Origin: Bacteriovorax sp. BAL6_X
GTDB taxonomy: Bacteria; Bdellovibrionota; Bacteriovoracia; Bacteriovoracales; Bacteriovoracaceae
Length of the DNA stretch: 64,000 nt
Assembly: GCF_000443995.1 (NCBI RefSeq)
Contig: NZ_AUMC01000006.1
Coordinates: forward strand, 62,001-126,000
Reading direction: 5' to 3'
Under the pieces are notes generated by a model. That model searched no databases and was not told the origin of the DNA. It was given only the letters and a program-made list of their open reading frames with translations. A program made the position numbers and the translations under genes. Positions 62,397 through 64,000 of this stretch are shown here, piece after piece; position 1 is the first letter of the stretch; every line of letters starts with the position of its first letter.

Positions 62397-62633
62397 TTAG
62401 TGATGACCGTGATCATCATCAGACTTATTATCTCCATGACCTTCACAGTCACATTCTGTCTCAGGTTTTCCACAATCATTGCACATCTCAACTTTTTTTC
62501 TTCTGCGCTTTTTCTCCGTAGAACGTTTTTCATCTTTAGTTTCAATTACACTATTTAAATCAGTACTAGCAACGGAAGTTGCTGTGTAGCTTAAACTTCC
62601 AAGTAAAAATGATACCATTAATAAAATTTTCAT
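62397..62633 (-). CDS. Exported His/Cys-rich small protein beside RND pump
   Basis: A 78-residue protein with AAAGGAG before its ATG and a signal peptide (MKILLMVSFLLGSLSYTATS). The mature part has a basic run (KKRRRKKV), then MCNDCGKPETECDCEGHGDN (four Cys, one His) and ends DDDHGHH. This is a likely metal-binding tail. It starts 13 bases after the CzcA/CusA-type pump gene, so it is probably in the same operon. Periplasmic metal chaperone or buffer is the inferred role. Confidence 0.8.
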   Translation of the reverse strand: MKILLMVSFLLGSLSYTATSVASTDLNSVIETKDEKRSTEKKRRRKKVEMCNDCGKPETECDCEGHGDNKSDDDHGHH

Positions 62634-62646
62634 AAACTTTTCTCCT

Positions 62647-64000
62647 TTAAATATTTTCTTGGTTAAATTTTAAAATCCACTTTTCTAAACTAGAATAAAA
62701 AACAGGTATAACAATTAATGTTAGAATGGTTGAGGAAATGATTCCACCGATAATAACAGTGGCAAGAGGCCTTTGAACTTCAGCACCTAGGCCAGAAGCA
62801 ATGGCCATCGGTAGAAATCCTAAGATATCAGTTAAGGCCGTCATCATAACAGGGCGAAGCCTCAAGAGTGCTCCAGATTTTATAACCTCTACACCAGTCA
62901 TTCCCTTTTCTCTAAGGTTATTAAAGTTATTTACAAGTACTACTCCATTTAAAACGGCAATACCTGAAAGCGCAATAAATCCGACACCAGCAGAAACACT
63001 AAACGGAATCCCCTTAACGATCAATGCAATGACTCCCCCAACCAGGGCAAAAGGAACACATAAGAAGATTAGAACTGTTTCAAAAACATTTCTAAAAGCT
63101 GCATAAATCATAATGAGAACGAATACTAAGGCCAAAGGTCCAAGAATTGCCAATCGACTCTTTGCTTCGTTTAAATTCTTAAAATTACCTCCCCACTCCA
63201 TATAATAACCAGGTGGTAATTTAATTTTCTCTTCCACAGCTTTTTGAGCTTCTTTAACGAACGACTCAGTATCTCGCCCACGTGGATTAATTAAAACAGC
63301 AATTCTTCGCTTTGTTTCTTCTCGGCTGTAAGAACTATAATGATCTTTAAAATTAATTTCTGCAACATCTTCCAAAGGAATAGTAGAGCCTCCAGTAAGT
63401 CCTACGGGAAGTTGTTTAATTTCTTCAATGCTTTGTCTTTTGTAGTCACTTAATCGAACAATAATTGGGAACCTTTTCATACCTTCATAAAAAATTCCAA
63501 CTTGTTCACCGCCTATTGCTATTCCAACAGTCTCAAGCACTTCGGAGCTAGAAAGACCTAGCCCTTTAAGGACCTTATACTTTGGTCTTATGTCAAGAAC
63601 AGTCATTTTTCCCTTGGCCTCGAGTTCAACATCTCCCGCACCTTCAATCGACTGAATAACAGCTGCAATTTTTTCAGCTTCTGCTGTTAGAACTTCTTGA
63701 TCTTCTCCAAACACTTTTAAAGATACATCAGAGCGAGTTCCCTCCATAAGTTCATTAAAGCGCAATTGAATAGGTTGGCTGACAAGGATTCTTTGTCCTG
63801 GAGTTGTTGCCTCAAGTTGCTTTACGATATCGGCCACGATCTCTTCCTTAGGCCTTTTGGATTCAGGCTTAAGCATAATATAGCTATCTGAAATATTTGG
63901 TCCCATTGGATCCATTGAAATTTCGGCCGTTCCAATACGACTAAATACATGAGCAACTTCAGGTATATTCTTGATAATATTTTGCGACCTCTCCTCTAGT
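62647..64000 (-). CDS. CzcA/CusA-type heavy-metal efflux RND pump, 5' truncated
   Basis: The frame runs open to the right edge with no stop, so the N-terminal part is outside the window. About 450 C-terminal residues remain, from LEERSQNIIKNIPEVAHVFS onward. The family marks are SRIGTAEISMDPMGPNISDS (as in CzcA/CusA), VELEAKGKMTVLDIRPKYKV, and YMEWGGNFKNLNEAKSRLAI, then the final membrane helices with VGFIALSGIAVLNGVVLVNNF, GALLRLRPVMMTALTDILGF and PLATVIIGGIISSTILTL. It expels divalent cations or Cu/Ag from the periplasm with a CusB/CusC-type partner, which is not in view. A His/Cys-rich protein gene follows. Confidence 0.93.
   Translation of the reverse strand, partial: LEERSQNIIKNIPEVAHVFSRIGTAEISMDPMGPNISDSYIMLKPESKRPKEEIVADIVKQLEATTPGQRILVSQPIQLRFNELMEGTRSDVSLKVFGEDQEVLTAEAEKIAAVIQSIEGAGDVELEAKGKMTVLDIRPKYKVLKGLGLSSSEVLETVGIAIGGEQVGIFYEGMKRFPIIVRLSDYKRQSIEEIKQLPVGLTGGSTIPLEDVAEINFKDHYSSYSREETKRRIAVLINPRGRDTESFVKEAQKAVEEKIKLPPGYYMEWGGNFKNLNEAKSRLAILGPLALVFVLIMIYAAFRNVFETVLIFLCVPFALVGGVIALIVKGIPFSVSAGVGFIALSGIAVLNGVVLVNNFNNLREKGMTGVEVIKSGALLRLRPVMMTALTDILGFLPMAIASGLGAEVQRPLATVIIGGIISSTILTLIVIPVFYSSLEKWILKFNQENI

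Noticed and set aside
1-64000. Prophage or integrative element
   Set aside because: No integrase, capsid, terminase, portal or tRNA-flanking repeat was seen, and neighbouring gene content is chromosomal in style.

Overview
The window is AT-rich, gene-dense bacterial chromosome. Many genes overlap by 1-20 bases, GTG and TTG starts are common, and short hairpin terminators separate convergent genes. Gene content suggests a Gram-negative member of the Bdellovibrionota, most likely a Halobacteriovorax/Bacteriovorax-type marine predator. The reasons are many secreted proteases, a nuclease and a lytic transglycosylase, a giant glycine-rich lipoprotein, Cys-rich secreted proteins, type III glutamine synthetase, a fused CcoNO oxidase, and PilZ/HD-GYP-like proteins. 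This assignment is inference from gene families; there is no rRNA or other marker gene here. I found no tRNA, rRNA, CRISPR array, prophage or transposase gene.

Layout. 1-6 kb: the end of a large Cys-rich protein facing a three-gene acyltransferase operon. 6-21 kb: mixed housekeeping and secreted genes (S41-like protease, RlmM-like methyltransferase, peroxiredoxin-glutaredoxin fusion, GS-III, phosphopantetheinyl transferase, M61 peptidase, A-type carrier relative, LysR regulator). 21-29.7 kb: a micro-aerobic respiration block. An FNR-type regulator with a good FNR box in its own promoter precedes ccoI-ccoS-ccoNO-ccoQ-ccoP-ccoG-tauE-like and a 44-residue membrane ORF. 29.7-37.7 kb: a 7.6-kb gene for a lipoprotein with Ig-like modules and seven tandem glycine-rich units, bracketed by two almost identical palindromic repeats. 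38-44 kb: antiporter, polyprenol/lipid kinase-like protein, hydrolases, sirtuin and two small secreted proteins. 44-48.7 kb: a probable five-gene operon (thioesterase, ABC ATPase, permease, degenerate HD-GYP protein, thiolase). 48.8-52.5 kb: a MotA/TolQ-type channel with a vWA-domain partner, then a lytic transglycosylase overlapping a PilZ protein. 52.6-64 kb: endonuclease I, a DsbA-like lipoprotein, a two-component system, an exonuclease, DUF309 and globin genes, subtilase, aldo-keto reductase, and a heavy-metal RND pump cut by the window edge with a His/Cys-rich small protein behind it.

The most unusual features are: (1) a REPIN-like palindrome present twice complete and once as a half, each time ending 0-2 bases from the stop codon of a minus-strand gene; (2) an ion-channel/vWA gene pair that looks like a rotary-motor stator with a von Willebrand A domain where the peptidoglycan anchor would be; (3) an S41-type protease lacking the catalytic lysine; (4) an A-type Fe-S carrier relative lacking its C-terminal cysteines; (5) a perfect 17-bp inverted repeat that frames a candidate promoter and covers the ribosome binding site of a small Cys-motif protein.
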